Origin: Bacteroidota bacterium | GTDB lineage: Bacteria > Bacteroidota > Bacteroidia > Bacteroidales > FEN-979 | Direction: 5' to 3' | DNA: 64,000 bases | NCBI GenBank assembly: GCA_026391795.1 | Contig: JAPLDI010000049.1 | Location: 1-64,000, forward strand | Program-made: the position numbers and the translations under genes | In this document: piece by piece, positions 41,318-49,882 of the stretch | How the letters are laid out: every line of letters starts with the position of its first letter | Position numbering within the stretch: the stretch's first letter is position 1 | The notes under the pieces: generated by a model | The model's input: only the letters and a program-made list of their open reading frames with translations | Database searches by the model: none | What the model was told of the DNA's origin: nothing

Positions 41318-42664
41318 TTATTTTTTAGTTTTGATTTTTTTTGTTTTCAGAAAATCGTCGAGGATGTCCTTCAGATCGGGTTTCCCGATCTCCTGCAGAT
41401 CATAATATACACGTGTATTTGGTTTCTTGATCTTGATCAGGCGGTTGAGGTCGATCGGAGTGGCAATCACAACCGAATCACATTTGACCTTGTTTACGGT
41501 GGCTTCGAGGTCCCTGACCTGCTGGTCACCATAGCCCATGGCCGGCAGTAGCTGTCCGATGTTTGGATAGATACGGAATGTTTCAGCAAGTTTCCCTACA
41601 ACATAAGGTCTTGGGTCAACCAGTTCGGCAGCACCGTATTTCAGGGCAGCCACTACACCTGCACCGATCTTCATTTCGCCGTGGGTCAGGGTGGGTCCGT
41701 CTTCGATCACGAGAACCTTCTTGCCGCGGATGATGCTTTCGTCGTCAACCCGGATCGGGGAGGCACCGTCAACAACAATGGCTTTCGGATTCAGCTTCTG
41801 AATGTTTTTCCTGACGATATCAATATTTTCAGGATAGGCCGAATCGATCTTGTTCAGAACCACCACATCGGCGATCCTGATATTGACTTCTCCCGGATAA
41901 TAACTCACTTCAGCGCCCGGCCTGTGGGGATCGGCAACGGTCACCATGAGATCCGGCTTGTAGAATGGGAAGTCGTTGTTTCCGCCATCCCAGAGGATCA
42001 CATCGCAGCCCTTCGGGTCTTTCTCGGCAGCACGGAGGATCGCCTCATAATCAACGCCGGCATAGATCACGTTTCCGCGCTCCACGTGCGGTTCGTATTC
42101 TTCCATCTCCTCGATGGTGCATTTGTGTTTTGCAAGGTCAGCGATGGTAGCAAAGCGCTGTACTTTTTGTTTTACCAGGTCGCCATAAGGCATCGGGTGA
42201 CGCACCGCCACAACTTTCAGTCCTCTCTCCATCAGGATCTCGATGATCCTGCGTGAGGTCTGGCTCTTTCCGCAACCCGTGCGGGTAGCGCAAACGGCAA
42301 TGACCGGCTTTGTGCTTTTGACATAGGTGTCTTTTGGCCCCAGGAGGAGAAAGTTGGCGCCTGATGCGTTCACCAATGCGCTGATGTTCATAACCCTCTG
42401 GTAGGGTACATCGCTGTAAGCAAAGTTGCAGATCTGAACATTCAGGTTCTTGATCAGTTTGGGTAATTCTGCCTCAGCATAGATGGGAATTCCTTTGGGA
42501 TAGAGTTTTCCGGCAAGCTGTGCCGGGTATTTCCTGCCATCGATGTCGGGGATCTGGGCGGCAGTAAATGCAACAACATTAAAGTCTGCATTGTCCCTGT
42601 AATAGGTGTTAAAATTGTGAAAATCCCTTCCGGCCGCGCCGATGATGATTACATTTTTTTTCAT
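41318..42664 (-). CDS. Cyclic 2,3-diphosphoglycerate synthetase-like P-loop protein
   Basis: 448 residues. An N-terminal Rossmann-like domain (KKNVIIIGAAGRDFHNF) precedes a P-loop domain with ATRTGCGKSQTS (126-137), VILWDGGNNDFPF and VVLNKIDSA. This matches bacterial homologues of the archaeal cyclic 2,3-diphosphoglycerate synthetase family, which are also annotated simply as GTPases. In methanogens the product is a thermoprotectant; in Bacteroidota the role is unproven. It has a full promoter and its own terminator. Confidence 0.82.
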   Translation of the reverse strand: MKKNVIIIGAAGRDFHNFNTYYRDNADFNVVAFTAAQIPDIDGRKYPAQLAGKLYPKGIPIYAEAELPKLIKNLNVQICNFAYSDVPYQRVMNISALVNASGANFLLLGPKDTYVKSTKPVIAVCATRTGCGKSQTSRRIIEILMERGLKVVAVRHPMPYGDLVKQKVQRFATIADLAKHKCTIEEMEEYEPHVERGNVIYAGVDYEAILRAAEKDPKGCDVILWDGGNNDFPFYKPDLMVTVADPHRPGAEVSYYPGEVNIRIADVVVLNKIDSAYPENIDIVRKNIQKLNPKAIVVDGASPIRVDDESIIRGKKVLVIEDGPTLTHGEMKIGAGVVAALKYGAAELVDPRPYVVGKLAETFRIYPNIGQLLPAMGYGDQQVRDLEATVNKVKCDSVVIATPIDLNRLIKIKKPNTRVYYDLQEIGKPDLKDILDDFLKTKKIKTKK

Positions 42665-42732
42665 ACTGACCTCACTTTTTTGTAGATTTTTGATGGTATT
42701 TTGAGTTTATAATTTTTGAGGGGATGGGTATG

Positions 42733-42764
42733 CAAACTTACTCATTTTTTGGTAAATAGCCAAA
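42733..42764 (-). promoter_or_regulatory. Promoter of the cDPGS-like gene
   Basis: On the minus strand: TTTG at 42764-42761, a 20-bp spacer, then TAAGTTTG at 42740-42733. The leader is about 65 nt. Confidence 0.65.
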
Positions 42765-42964
42765 CAGGTTGATAATTTGTTAAAAACAAAATGAATGAAT
42801 CCCTTTTGTTCAGGCACTCTCCGGTGATCTCCCGGATTTCATTACGGTACTGCAATCCCGAATGCCGGCCACTTTTTACGGCAAGGAATGAGAAAGCAGA
42901 TGTATGACGTATGAGTTACCGGCGGTGTTTCTGATCCAATCTGATAAAAACAGTGCATTGAAAT
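42765..42964. other. Intergenic stretch without recognised content
   Basis: About 200 bp between divergent promoters, part of a 351-bp gap. I see no convincing ORF, repeat or RNA structure. Confidence 0.5.
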
Positions 42965-42996
42965 GTTGGAAAAAAAATTTCGTTTTCATATCTTTG
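42965..42996 (+). promoter_or_regulatory. Promoter of the unknown 203-residue protein
   Basis: TTGG at 42965-42968, 20 bp, then TATCTTTG at 42989-42996. The start codon is 20 bp downstream. Confidence 0.55.
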
Positions 42997-43015
42997 ACAT
43001 TAAAATACCATACAA

Positions 43016-43627
43016 TTGGCGAAATCTGTAAATAATATCATCACAAAAGGGTTGAGCGGGATGCTCGGACATCAGCTTGTATTCGTTCACGAGACGAAAG
43101 GAAACCGGGACTATTTGCGATCCCTGCCGGCCAGGAATAAGAAATCCAAACCAAGTAAGGCCCAGGTCGAGCACAAACGGAAGTTTTATGTTCGCGGGAC
43201 TCAGTACTGGCAGAAAGTGGTTAAAAAGGATCCGGACCTTCTCCGGGCATATACCGCGGTGGCGGTATCGCCCCGGAATGCTTACAACATGGTGATGAAG
43301 GACGTTATGAGCCTTCCCGTGGTCAGTCGGTTTACGATGAAAATGGCGAAACCCGGAAGCCATCCCGTCATCACCATCCGGGCCACGGATGTGATCGGTG
43401 CCATGAGCGTACGGGTGATCATTGAAGATTGTGAAGGAAAGTGCCTGGAAAATGGGGAAGCTGTAAGGATAAAGAAAACTGACGACTGGAAGTATACCTG
43501 TACACTCCTTTGCAGCCCGGTCCCCGAAGTTATTGCAAAGGCGGTTGCCTATGATTTCCCCGGCAACACGACGGTAGTTTCCATGGCTTTTTCTGCGAGC
43601 AATCCTAAAGGGACTCCCCTGAACTGA
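43016..43627 (+). CDS. Unknown Bacteroidota protein (possibly DUF6266-like)
   Basis: 203 residues, not confidently recognised. The pattern at the N-terminus (IITKGLSGMLGHQLVFVHETKG, then basic SKPSKAQVEHKRKF) distantly recalls DUF6266 proteins. The C-terminal half looks beta-rich, like an immunoglobulin-type fold (VITIRATDVIGAMSVRVIIED). No signal peptide. The start appears to be TTG (43016), since no in-frame ATG precedes residue 16. The promoter just upstream supports it as a real gene. Confidence 0.65.
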   Translation: MAKSVNNIITKGLSGMLGHQLVFVHETKGNRDYLRSLPARNKKSKPSKAQVEHKRKFYVRGTQYWQKVVKKDPDLLRAYTAVAVSPRNAYNMVMKDVMSLPVVSRFTMKMAKPGSHPVITIRATDVIGAMSVRVIIEDCEGKCLENGEAVRIKKTDDWKYTCTLLCSPVPEVIAKAVAYDFPGNTTVVSMAFSASNPKGTPLN

Positions 43628-43637
43628 ATCTTGGAAG

Positions 43638-43681
43638 GATAGAGAAGTGATAGGGGAGGGATAGAGGAGTGATAGCGGAAT
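43638..43681. repeat. 11-bp tandem array (GATAGnGnAGT)
   Basis: Four degenerate 11-bp units starting GATAG, 10 bp after the stop codon of the unknown protein. It differs in period from the heptamers. Confidence 0.75.
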
Positions 43682-43787
43682 GCCCTTCCGGAAAGCTTCC
43701 TATCATATACGGTCCATGAAGGATCATACATGAATGATTGATGCTTACTTGAACTGTTAAGACAACAAATTCAAATATTCCATCTGC

Positions 43788-43821
43788 TTTGTGAATATCT
43801 GGATGTTTTTTCTTATTTTTG
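43788..43821 (+). promoter_or_regulatory. Candidate promoter of the Ycf48-like gene
   Basis: TTTG at 43788-43791 and TATTTTTG at 43814-43821 with a 22-bp spacer, slightly long. The leader is about 95 nt. Confidence 0.4.
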
Positions 43822-43915
43822 GATGAATGGGATTTGAGCTACCGGTTAATAAATAACCTTAGAGCTTTAAGCAAAACGTTCGGGCAGATTTAAGAAGGCT
43901 GAAATCATTTTTAAT

Positions 43916-46087
43916 ATGAACCTGATCGTAGCATCATCCATGAGAATCCTTATCGGGTGCATGGTATTTATTTTTCTGACGTCTGAGGCATTTGGACAAT
44001 GGACGTGGGTCCATCCTCAACCCTGCGGCAATATTCCTTCTTCGATGACAGCGACCGACTCCATGCATGTCTGGGCTACAACCAGCGGAGGATGTGTGAT
44101 CTACACGAAAAACGGCGGTCGCGACTGGAAACTATGGCAGTCCGATTCCAATGTGATCATGTTATCCGTCAGCTTTGTTGACAGCCTGAGAGGGTGGGTA
44201 AGCGCCGAACATTGCGCGATCTATAAGACGACCGACGGAGGTGAATCCTGGACCCATTCAACGATCCCTGAATATCCTCCCGGTGATATCCGGTTCACCG
44301 ACTCGCTGAATGGCTGGGTAGGCAGCCGGAATACAACAGACCTGAGGCATACGACTGATGGAGGCAATACCTGGGACACAGTCCCTGTTTCCATCGGTTC
44401 CTCGCTTGCCAGAATTGCTTTCCCGGATGCAAATCACGGGTGGGCCGGTGAGAATGGCACATGTGTATACCATACCGATAACGGGGGCGGAACCTGGGGA
44501 ACTCAATGCTGGAGCTTCCCGCCAATGATGACCAAATTCTGTTTCCCCGATACGCTTACCGGGTATATGCTGAGCGCCTATGATGGTATGCTTCATTGTA
44601 CATACAACGGCGGGGCATCCTGGGTTAGAAGAGTTTCCGCCACATTCAGCCAGATAAGTTTTTACTTCAGCGACAGGGATCATGGCTGGGTGGCAGGATT
44701 TAATACGATGCCCCCTCCCGTGTATAACGAGGGAAGAATTGCCAGGACAACCGACGGAGGTAAAAACTATACAAACTATTTCAATACAACAGGGAGTTCC
44801 TTTATGCAGGATATCACTGCTTCCGACAGTTTACATGCATGGGCAATGGGTAGCGGCGGGCTGATCTTAGCGACGGTCGACGGTGGTAAATCCTGGGTTC
44901 AACAGGGGTTGAGCCTGGGTGATCCGGGCCAGCTTAATGATATAGCAGTTTTAAAGGAGCACCACATGGCTGTCGCAGTCGGTGACAGGGGATTCATCCT
45001 GAAAACAGAGGATGACGGAAACACCTGGGAAAAACAGGAAAGCCATGTCACTTCGACGCTCAACGCCGTTCAGTTTTTTGATTCCTTTCACGGGATCATA
45101 GGCGGGAATGACTCCCGGATCCTGAAGACCAGCGACGGCGGCGAACACTGGGATACCATCACAACCAATGTTTCCGGTCATTTCCGGGATCTTTATTTCG
45201 TAGACATCCTTCACGGATGGGCCACGCTTAATGGTGACATCTTCGAATCAAAGGACGGCGGCCTGACCTGGAAATTCAAAGCATCTGCTGCAGTGGATCT
45301 CGTTCATATGGTATTTACTGACTCCCTTCACGGATGGGCACTTGGTAACTGCCCCCTTGGACAGGGTTATTACGCTGAGCTGCTGATGACAAAAGATGGT
45401 GGGTCGTCATGGGACTCTGTGATGCTTTCCAGTCTGACCTCAAATTCGATCTCGTTTTCAGACACCTTGCACGGCTGGATATGCGGAATCAACGGTGTGA
45501 TCCTGACTACCACCGATGGGGGATCTACATGGTCAAGATTCGTCTATAACCAGTATTGCGATTTTAATGCTGTGCATTTTACCGATTCGAATAACGGTTG
45601 GGTGGTTGGAAACAACTGGGTCTCCTATTATCAGAACTATGAAGGTGTGGCATTGCATACGGAAGACGGGGGATTGTCGTGGACAAGGATCGACGCCGGA
45701 ATTGGCGTCATTCTGACTTCTGTTTTCTTCGGGGATAAGGATTACGGGTATGCGGCAGGACGGGATGGCAGCATTCTTAGATGGGGCGGTACAAATGTAG
45801 TGGGCAATCCGAGACTTCATGAACCCGTCGCTTCAATGAACGTGAGAGCTGCACCCAATCCTTGCAAGGAACAAACCGTCGTACGTTATTTCCTGGCTAT
45901 ACCTTCAAGTGTCTCTCTGAAGGTCTTCGATGTTGTCGGCAAAGAGGTTATCGCGCTGAAAGCTGTTGAGAGCTCCGGAGGCGACCATCAATTTATTGTG
46001 AACACGGATAAATTGTTACCAGGGATTTATTTCTGCAAGTTAACAGACTGCAATCATACGAAGACGATCAAGATCATTAAAGACTGA
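43916..46087 (+). CDS. Secreted Ycf48/BNR-like beta-propeller with T9SS sorting domain
   Basis: 723 residues with a signal peptide (MRILIGCMVFIFLTSEAFGQ). About twelve repeats of the type TTDGGxSW...I.F.DS.HGWV, the Ycf48/sialidase-like propeller motif, span roughly 30-640. The last ~75 residues are a type A sorting domain (AAPNPCKEQTVVRY, VFDVVGKEV, PGIYFCKL). The repeats resemble sialidase Asp-boxes but the catalytic residues of sialidases are not evident, so a binding or adhesion role is more likely. Confidence 0.9.
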   Translation: MNLIVASSMRILIGCMVFIFLTSEAFGQWTWVHPQPCGNIPSSMTATDSMHVWATTSGGCVIYTKNGGRDWKLWQSDSNVIMLSVSFVDSLRGWVSAEHCAIYKTTDGGESWTHSTIPEYPPGDIRFTDSLNGWVGSRNTTDLRHTTDGGNTWDTVPVSIGSSLARIAFPDANHGWAGENGTCVYHTDNGGGTWGTQCWSFPPMMTKFCFPDTLTGYMLSAYDGMLHCTYNGGASWVRRVSATFSQISFYFSDRDHGWVAGFNTMPPPVYNEGRIARTTDGGKNYTNYFNTTGSSFMQDITASDSLHAWAMGSGGLILATVDGGKSWVQQGLSLGDPGQLNDIAVLKEHHMAVAVGDRGFILKTEDDGNTWEKQESHVTSTLNAVQFFDSFHGIIGGNDSRILKTSDGGEHWDTITTNVSGHFRDLYFVDILHGWATLNGDIFESKDGGLTWKFKASAAVDLVHMVFTDSLHGWALGNCPLGQGYYAELLMTKDGGSSWDSVMLSSLTSNSISFSDTLHGWICGINGVILTTTDGGSTWSRFVYNQYCDFNAVHFTDSNNGWVVGNNWVSYYQNYEGVALHTEDGGLSWTRIDAGIGVILTSVFFGDKDYGYAAGRDGSILRWGGTNVVGNPRLHEPVASMNVRAAPNPCKEQTVVRYFLAIPSSVSLKVFDVVGKEVIALKAVESSGGDHQFIVNTDKLLPGIYFCKLTDCNHTKTIKIIKD

Positions 46088-46138
46088 AATCGGACGTCAG
46101 CCTTCAGACATCACTCTTCCATCCTCATAAATAAATAG

Positions 46139-46146
46139 TATTTTTG
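46139..46146 (+). promoter_or_regulatory. -7 box for argS
   Basis: TATTTTTG, 18 bp before the argS ATG at 46165. It overlaps an in-frame TTG that I do not use as the start. Confidence 0.4.
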
Positions 46147-46164
46147 TCCTCCAAATTCATCAGG

Positions 46165-48021
46165 ATGATCGAACAGCAGTTGCAGGCAAAAACCTCTGAA
46201 GCCATAAAGAAACTGTACGGGCAGGATTTTCCTTCCGGTTCCGTCGGAGTTGAAAAAACGAAGAAGGAGATAGAAGGCGATTTTACCATTGTGGTTTTCC
46301 CGTTGAGCAAGATATCCGGAAAATCTCCCTTACAAACTGCAAATGATATTGGAATTTACCTGAAAGAGCATCTTTCTATCGGGAAATTCAATGTCATTCA
46401 TGGTTTCCTGAACATTATCCTGAAAGACGAATACTGGATTTCATTCCTGGAAGAGCATTTTTACGAGGGGCGGTTTGGACTTACGACAGCGCAAGGCGAA
46501 ACCCCGGTGCTTGTCGAATATTCATCTCCCAACACCAACAAGCCGCTCCATCTCGGTCACATCCGCAACAACCTTCTTGGGTTTTCACTCGCCCGCATCC
46601 TGCAGGCCAACGGACAAAATGTGATCAAGCTCAACCTGGTCAACGACCGGGGCATCCACATCTGCAAGTCGATGCTTGCTTACATGAAATGGGGCAAAAA
46701 TGAAACACCCTCATCCGCAGGAATAAAAAGCGACCATCTCATCGGCAAGTATTATGTTATCTTTGACAAGGAATACAAAAAAGAGATCGCTGCCCTGGTT
46801 GAAGGGGGGATGAAGGAAGAAGACGCCCTTCGCAATGCCCCATTGATTGTTGAAGCACAGGATTTACTTCTCAAATGGGAAGCCGGTGATCCCGGTACAC
46901 ACGAGCTCTGGTCGCGTATGAGCGGATGGGCGTTTGAAGGGTTTACGGAAACGTACCGGACACTCGGCGTCGATTTCGATGTCGTCCAGAAAGAATCGGA
47001 TACATACCTGGCAGGTAAAGATATCGTGATGGAAGGGGTCCGTGAAGGCCTCCTTGAAAAGCATGCCGACGGAAGCATATGGGCCGATCTGCGTGACGAG
47101 GGACTCGACGAAAAGCTGCTTCTGCGATCCGACGGCACATCCGTATACATGACCCAGGATCTCGGAACGGCCGATCTGCGCTACCGTGAATTTCGCCCCT
47201 CGAAGATGATCTACGTGGTGGGGAATGAACAGAATTATCATTTTGACGTCCTGAGAAGGATTCTTCATAAACTCGGCCACGTATGGTCCGATACGTTGTT
47301 CCACCTATCCTACGGGATGGTTGAACTTCCCGAAGGCAAGATGAAATCACGGGAAGGCACTGTTGTTGACGCCGATGACCTGATGCAGGAAATGTTCACC
47401 ACGGCTGAAGAAACGACCAGGGCGTTGGGCAAGGTAGAAGGATTCCCTGAAGTGGAAGCAAAGGAATTGTTCCGGATCATCGGACTTGGGGCATTAAAAT
47501 ATTTTATCCTGAAAGTGGATCCGAAGAAGAACATGCTTTTCGATCCGAAAGAATCCATTGACTTCAACGGCAATACAGGTCCGTTCATTCAGTACACATA
47601 CGCACGTATCAAATCGCTGTTACGCAAGGCGGAGGATGGAGGATGGAAGATGGAGGACGGAGGTCTGAAGTCGGAGATCGGAGGACACAATCCAGCATCC
47701 AGCATCGAGCATCGAGCATCGAGCATCCAGCATCGAGCATCCAGCATGCTGCTTCTCCCCCGTGAAAAAGATACGCTCCGGCTTCTTTACCAGTTCCCCG
47801 AAGTGGTAGCCCAGGCAGGAGAAGCATACAGCCCTGCTGCCATAGCAAACTATGTTTATGAGCTGTCCAGGCAATATAACCAATTCTACCAGGAGATCCC
47901 TGTTCTGAAGGAAGAAGACGAGAATGCCAGAGTGCTAAGGTTGAAATTATCCCTTTTCACCGGGAATGTCATTAAAAAAGCCATGTGGCTCCTGGGAATT
48001 GAGGTTCCGGAAAGAATGTAA
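46165..48021 (+). CDS. argS: Arginine--tRNA ligase with in-frame heptamer-array insertion
   Basis: 618 residues. Add1 domain at the N-terminus, HLGH at 129-132 (HIGH motif), a KMSKS-equivalent in EGKMKSREGT, and a C-terminal DALR anticodon-binding domain (AIANYVYELSRQYNQFYQ). Between RIKSLLRKAE and LLLPREKDTLRLL, residues ~489-528 are encoded by 17 consecutive 7-bp repeats, giving low-complexity ASSIEHRASSIQHRASS. Homologues have a short linker there. The frame stays open, and the gene is essential, so the product presumably tolerates the loop. Confidence 0.94.
   Translation: MIEQQLQAKTSEAIKKLYGQDFPSGSVGVEKTKKEIEGDFTIVVFPLSKISGKSPLQTANDIGIYLKEHLSIGKFNVIHGFLNIILKDEYWISFLEEHFYEGRFGLTTAQGETPVLVEYSSPNTNKPLHLGHIRNNLLGFSLARILQANGQNVIKLNLVNDRGIHICKSMLAYMKWGKNETPSSAGIKSDHLIGKYYVIFDKEYKKEIAALVEGGMKEEDALRNAPLIVEAQDLLLKWEAGDPGTHELWSRMSGWAFEGFTETYRTLGVDFDVVQKESDTYLAGKDIVMEGVREGLLEKHADGSIWADLRDEGLDEKLLLRSDGTSVYMTQDLGTADLRYREFRPSKMIYVVGNEQNYHFDVLRRILHKLGHVWSDTLFHLSYGMVELPEGKMKSREGTVVDADDLMQEMFTTAEETTRALGKVEGFPEVEAKELFRIIGLGALKYFILKVDPKKNMLFDPKESIDFNGNTGPFIQYTYARIKSLLRKAEDGGWKMEDGGLKSEIGGHNPASSIEHRASSIQHRASSMLLLPREKDTLRLLYQFPEVVAQAGEAYSPAAIANYVYELSRQYNQFYQEIPVLKEEDENARVLRLKLSLFTGNVIKKAMWLLGIEVPERM
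47631..47749. repeat. 17-unit heptamer array inside argS
   Basis: Units in constant register: GGAGGAT twice, GGAAGAT, GGAGGAC, GGAGGTC, TGAAGTC, GGAGATC, GGAGGAC, ACAATCC, then eight AGCATCC/AGCATCG/AGCATGC units. At least three unit families are joined without phase loss. It lies wholly within the argS reading frame. Confidence 0.96.
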
Positions 48022-48065
48022 TTCCACTTCTATTTCTTTATTTAAAAAAACCAGGAATAAATGTC

Positions 48066-48096
48066 TTGCTTTCAGCTACATTCCTGCTTATCTTTG
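48066..48096 (+). promoter_or_regulatory. SOD gene promoter
   Basis: TTGC at 48066-48069, 19 bp, then TATCTTTG at 48089-48096. A small hairpin (GACCC/GGGTC, 48130-48144) lies in the 65-nt leader. Confidence 0.55.
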
Positions 48097-48160
48097 CGTT
48101 AATTAAATCTAAATTAATATATTCCTTGAGACCCTTCATGGGTCAAAAAAAATAAAAGTT

Positions 48161-48709
48161 ATGAAAAAGAAGAAGTTAGCAGTCTGGATCCTGTTACTGT
48201 TCCTGATCCCGGTAATGCATGTATTTGCCCAGATGGACATGGGAAAAATGTCCATGGGAAAGAATGTGAAGGCCATCTGTGTTCTTTATGCAACCCAGGG
48301 TAATAATGTCACGGGTATCATCACTTTCACTCAAACGGACAAGGGCGTTAAAGTTGTTGCCGATCTGCAGGGGCTGACAAAAGGGAAGCACGGTTTTCAT
48401 ATCCATGAATTCGGCGATTGCAGTTCGGTTGACGGGACATCTGCCGGAGGGCACTTTAATCCCGAAGGAAAGAGTCATGGTGCACCGTTGGATATGTCGC
48501 GGCACATGGGCGATATGGGAAACCTGGAGGCCGATGAATCGGGGAAAGCCCACCTTGAATACACAGATGCCACCATTCAGCTTAATGGCCCGAACTCGAT
48601 CCTTGGCAGGTCGGTCATCATCCATAAAAATGAGGATGATCTGAAAACACAACCTACGGGGAATGCAGGCCCGAGGGTGGCATGCGGTGTGATAGGAGCA
48701 GCAAAGTGA
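48161..48709 (+). CDS. sodC: Cu/Zn superoxide dismutase, exported
   Basis: 182 residues. A signal peptide (LAVWILLLFLIPVMHVFA) and a Met-rich linker (MDMGKMSMGK) precede the SOD fold. Metal ligands lie in GFHIHEFGDCS, GGHFNPEGKSHG, RHMGDMGN and GRSVIIHKNEDD. The disulfide cysteines are in GDCS and VACGVIG. It dismutates superoxide in the periplasm. The Met/His-rich leader may help copper loading. It fits with rubrerythrin and cytochrome bd in this window as oxidative defence. Confidence 0.93.
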   Translation: MKKKKLAVWILLLFLIPVMHVFAQMDMGKMSMGKNVKAICVLYATQGNNVTGIITFTQTDKGVKVVADLQGLTKGKHGFHIHEFGDCSSVDGTSAGGHFNPEGKSHGAPLDMSRHMGDMGNLEADESGKAHLEYTDATIQLNGPNSILGRSVIIHKNEDDLKTQPTGNAGPRVACGVIGAAK

Positions 48710-48710
48710 A

Positions 48711-48734
48711 GTGGTGCAGTGGTGCAGAGGTGCA
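48711..48734. repeat. 8-bp tandem repeat (GTGGTGCA)
   Basis: Three units (GTGGTGCA twice, GAGGTGCA), 1 bp after the sodC stop. Confidence 0.75.
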
Positions 48735-48741
48735 GTGGGTA

Positions 48742-48773
48742 GTTGACAACGCGATTTTGATTTAGTATCTTTG
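48742..48773 (+). promoter_or_regulatory. Promoter of dihaem cytochrome c
   Basis: GTTG at 48742-48745, 20 bp, then TATCTTTG at 48766-48773. The leader is about 55 nt. Confidence 0.55.
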
Positions 48774-48831
48774 GATATCCCATTGATTTCTTTATCATGA
48801 ATATAGTTATTCACTTCAATAATGAACCACT

Positions 48832-49815
48832 ATGAAGAAGAACAGACTATGGAAAATCCTGGGATTTGTAATCCTGGGATTAATCGTGATTGTTTTTGGA
48901 GGAATCGGTTACATCGTCTGGTTCCGGCCCCACATTCCTGTCAAGGAGATCAAGATCGATTCAACCGCTGATCGTGTGGCACGCGGAAAATACCTTGCCA
49001 ATCATGTCACGGTTTGTATGGATTGTCATTCCACCCGCGACTGGACGAAATTCTCAGGACCGATTACTCCCGGAACGGAAGGAAAAGGAGGGGAGAAGTT
49101 TGATCAGCTGGAGGGATTTCCAGGGATTTTTATCGCTGCAAACATCACACCTTATAAACTTTCAGGCTGGACCGACGGGGAACTTTACAGGGCCATCACC
49201 AGCGGAGTAGGAAAAGGGAACCGGCCGTTTTTCCCTGTCATGCCCTACCTCTATTACGGGGCGCTGGATACGGAAGATATTTATTGTATTATGACCTATA
49301 TCCGGACCCTGAAGCCGATTTCGTATGATCCTCCCTCTTCCAGTCCCGATTTCCCGATGAACATCATCCTGCACATGATCCCTCAACCGGCAAACCCGGC
49401 AAAAGCACCTGATCCCTCCGACAGCCTGAATTATGGTAAGTATCTTGTGAAAGCCGGTAGTTGTGTTGAATGTCACACCCGGGCAGACAAGAAGGGAAAG
49501 CTCGTTGAGGGGATGTCATTTGCCGGCGGGAGGGAGTTTCAGCTGCCCTGGGGGATCGTACGTTCTGCAAACATCACTCCCGACAAGGAGACAGGGATTG
49601 GAGGGTATACCGCACAGACCTTTATCAATCGTTTCAAGGCCTATGACCCGTCACTTCATGAACTGGCAACGGTACAGTATGGTGAATTTAATTCCATCAT
49701 GCCCTGGTCGATGTATGCCGGTATGACGACAAGTGACCTGTCATCCATCTATCAATACCTGCACTCACTTAAACCCATCTCAAACCAAGTGGTGAGGTTC
49801 AGTTCCTTAAAATAA
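48832..49815 (+). CDS. Dihaem cytochrome c
   Basis: 327 residues. An N-terminal membrane anchor (KILGFVILGLIVIVFGGIGYIVW) precedes two cytochrome c domains. The haem sites are CMDCH (62-66) and CVECH (211-215). The axial Met candidates are in FFPVMPYLYY and NSIMPWSMYAG. The layout matches the membrane-bound dihaem subunits of alcohol/sorbose dehydrogenase-like or SoxA-like electron carriers. No dehydrogenase gene adjoins, so the electron donor is unknown. Transcribed from its own promoter. Confidence 0.88.
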   Translation: MKKNRLWKILGFVILGLIVIVFGGIGYIVWFRPHIPVKEIKIDSTADRVARGKYLANHVTVCMDCHSTRDWTKFSGPITPGTEGKGGEKFDQLEGFPGIFIAANITPYKLSGWTDGELYRAITSGVGKGNRPFFPVMPYLYYGALDTEDIYCIMTYIRTLKPISYDPPSSSPDFPMNIILHMIPQPANPAKAPDPSDSLNYGKYLVKAGSCVECHTRADKKGKLVEGMSFAGGREFQLPWGIVRSANITPDKETGIGGYTAQTFINRFKAYDPSLHELATVQYGEFNSIMPWSMYAGMTTSDLSSIYQYLHSLKPISNQVVRFSSLK

Positions 49816-49853
49816 GGAAGAATGAAAAAGGACAGGGTTTAATCTCGATTGTC

Positions 49854-49877
49854 AGCTCATCAACTCATCAACTCATC
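49854..49877. repeat. 8-bp tandem repeat (AACTCATC)
   Basis: Three units in the gap between two convergent genes. A 12-bp match, AACTCATCAGCT, recurs just after the cydB stop near 59.9 kb. Confidence 0.7.
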
Positions 49878-49882
49878 AGCTG

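Noticed and set aside
43916-46087. Sialidase, based on repeated Asp-box-like DGGxSW motifs.
   Set aside because: The repeats fit Ycf48-type propellers, and the arginine triad and catalytic residues of sialidases are not apparent.
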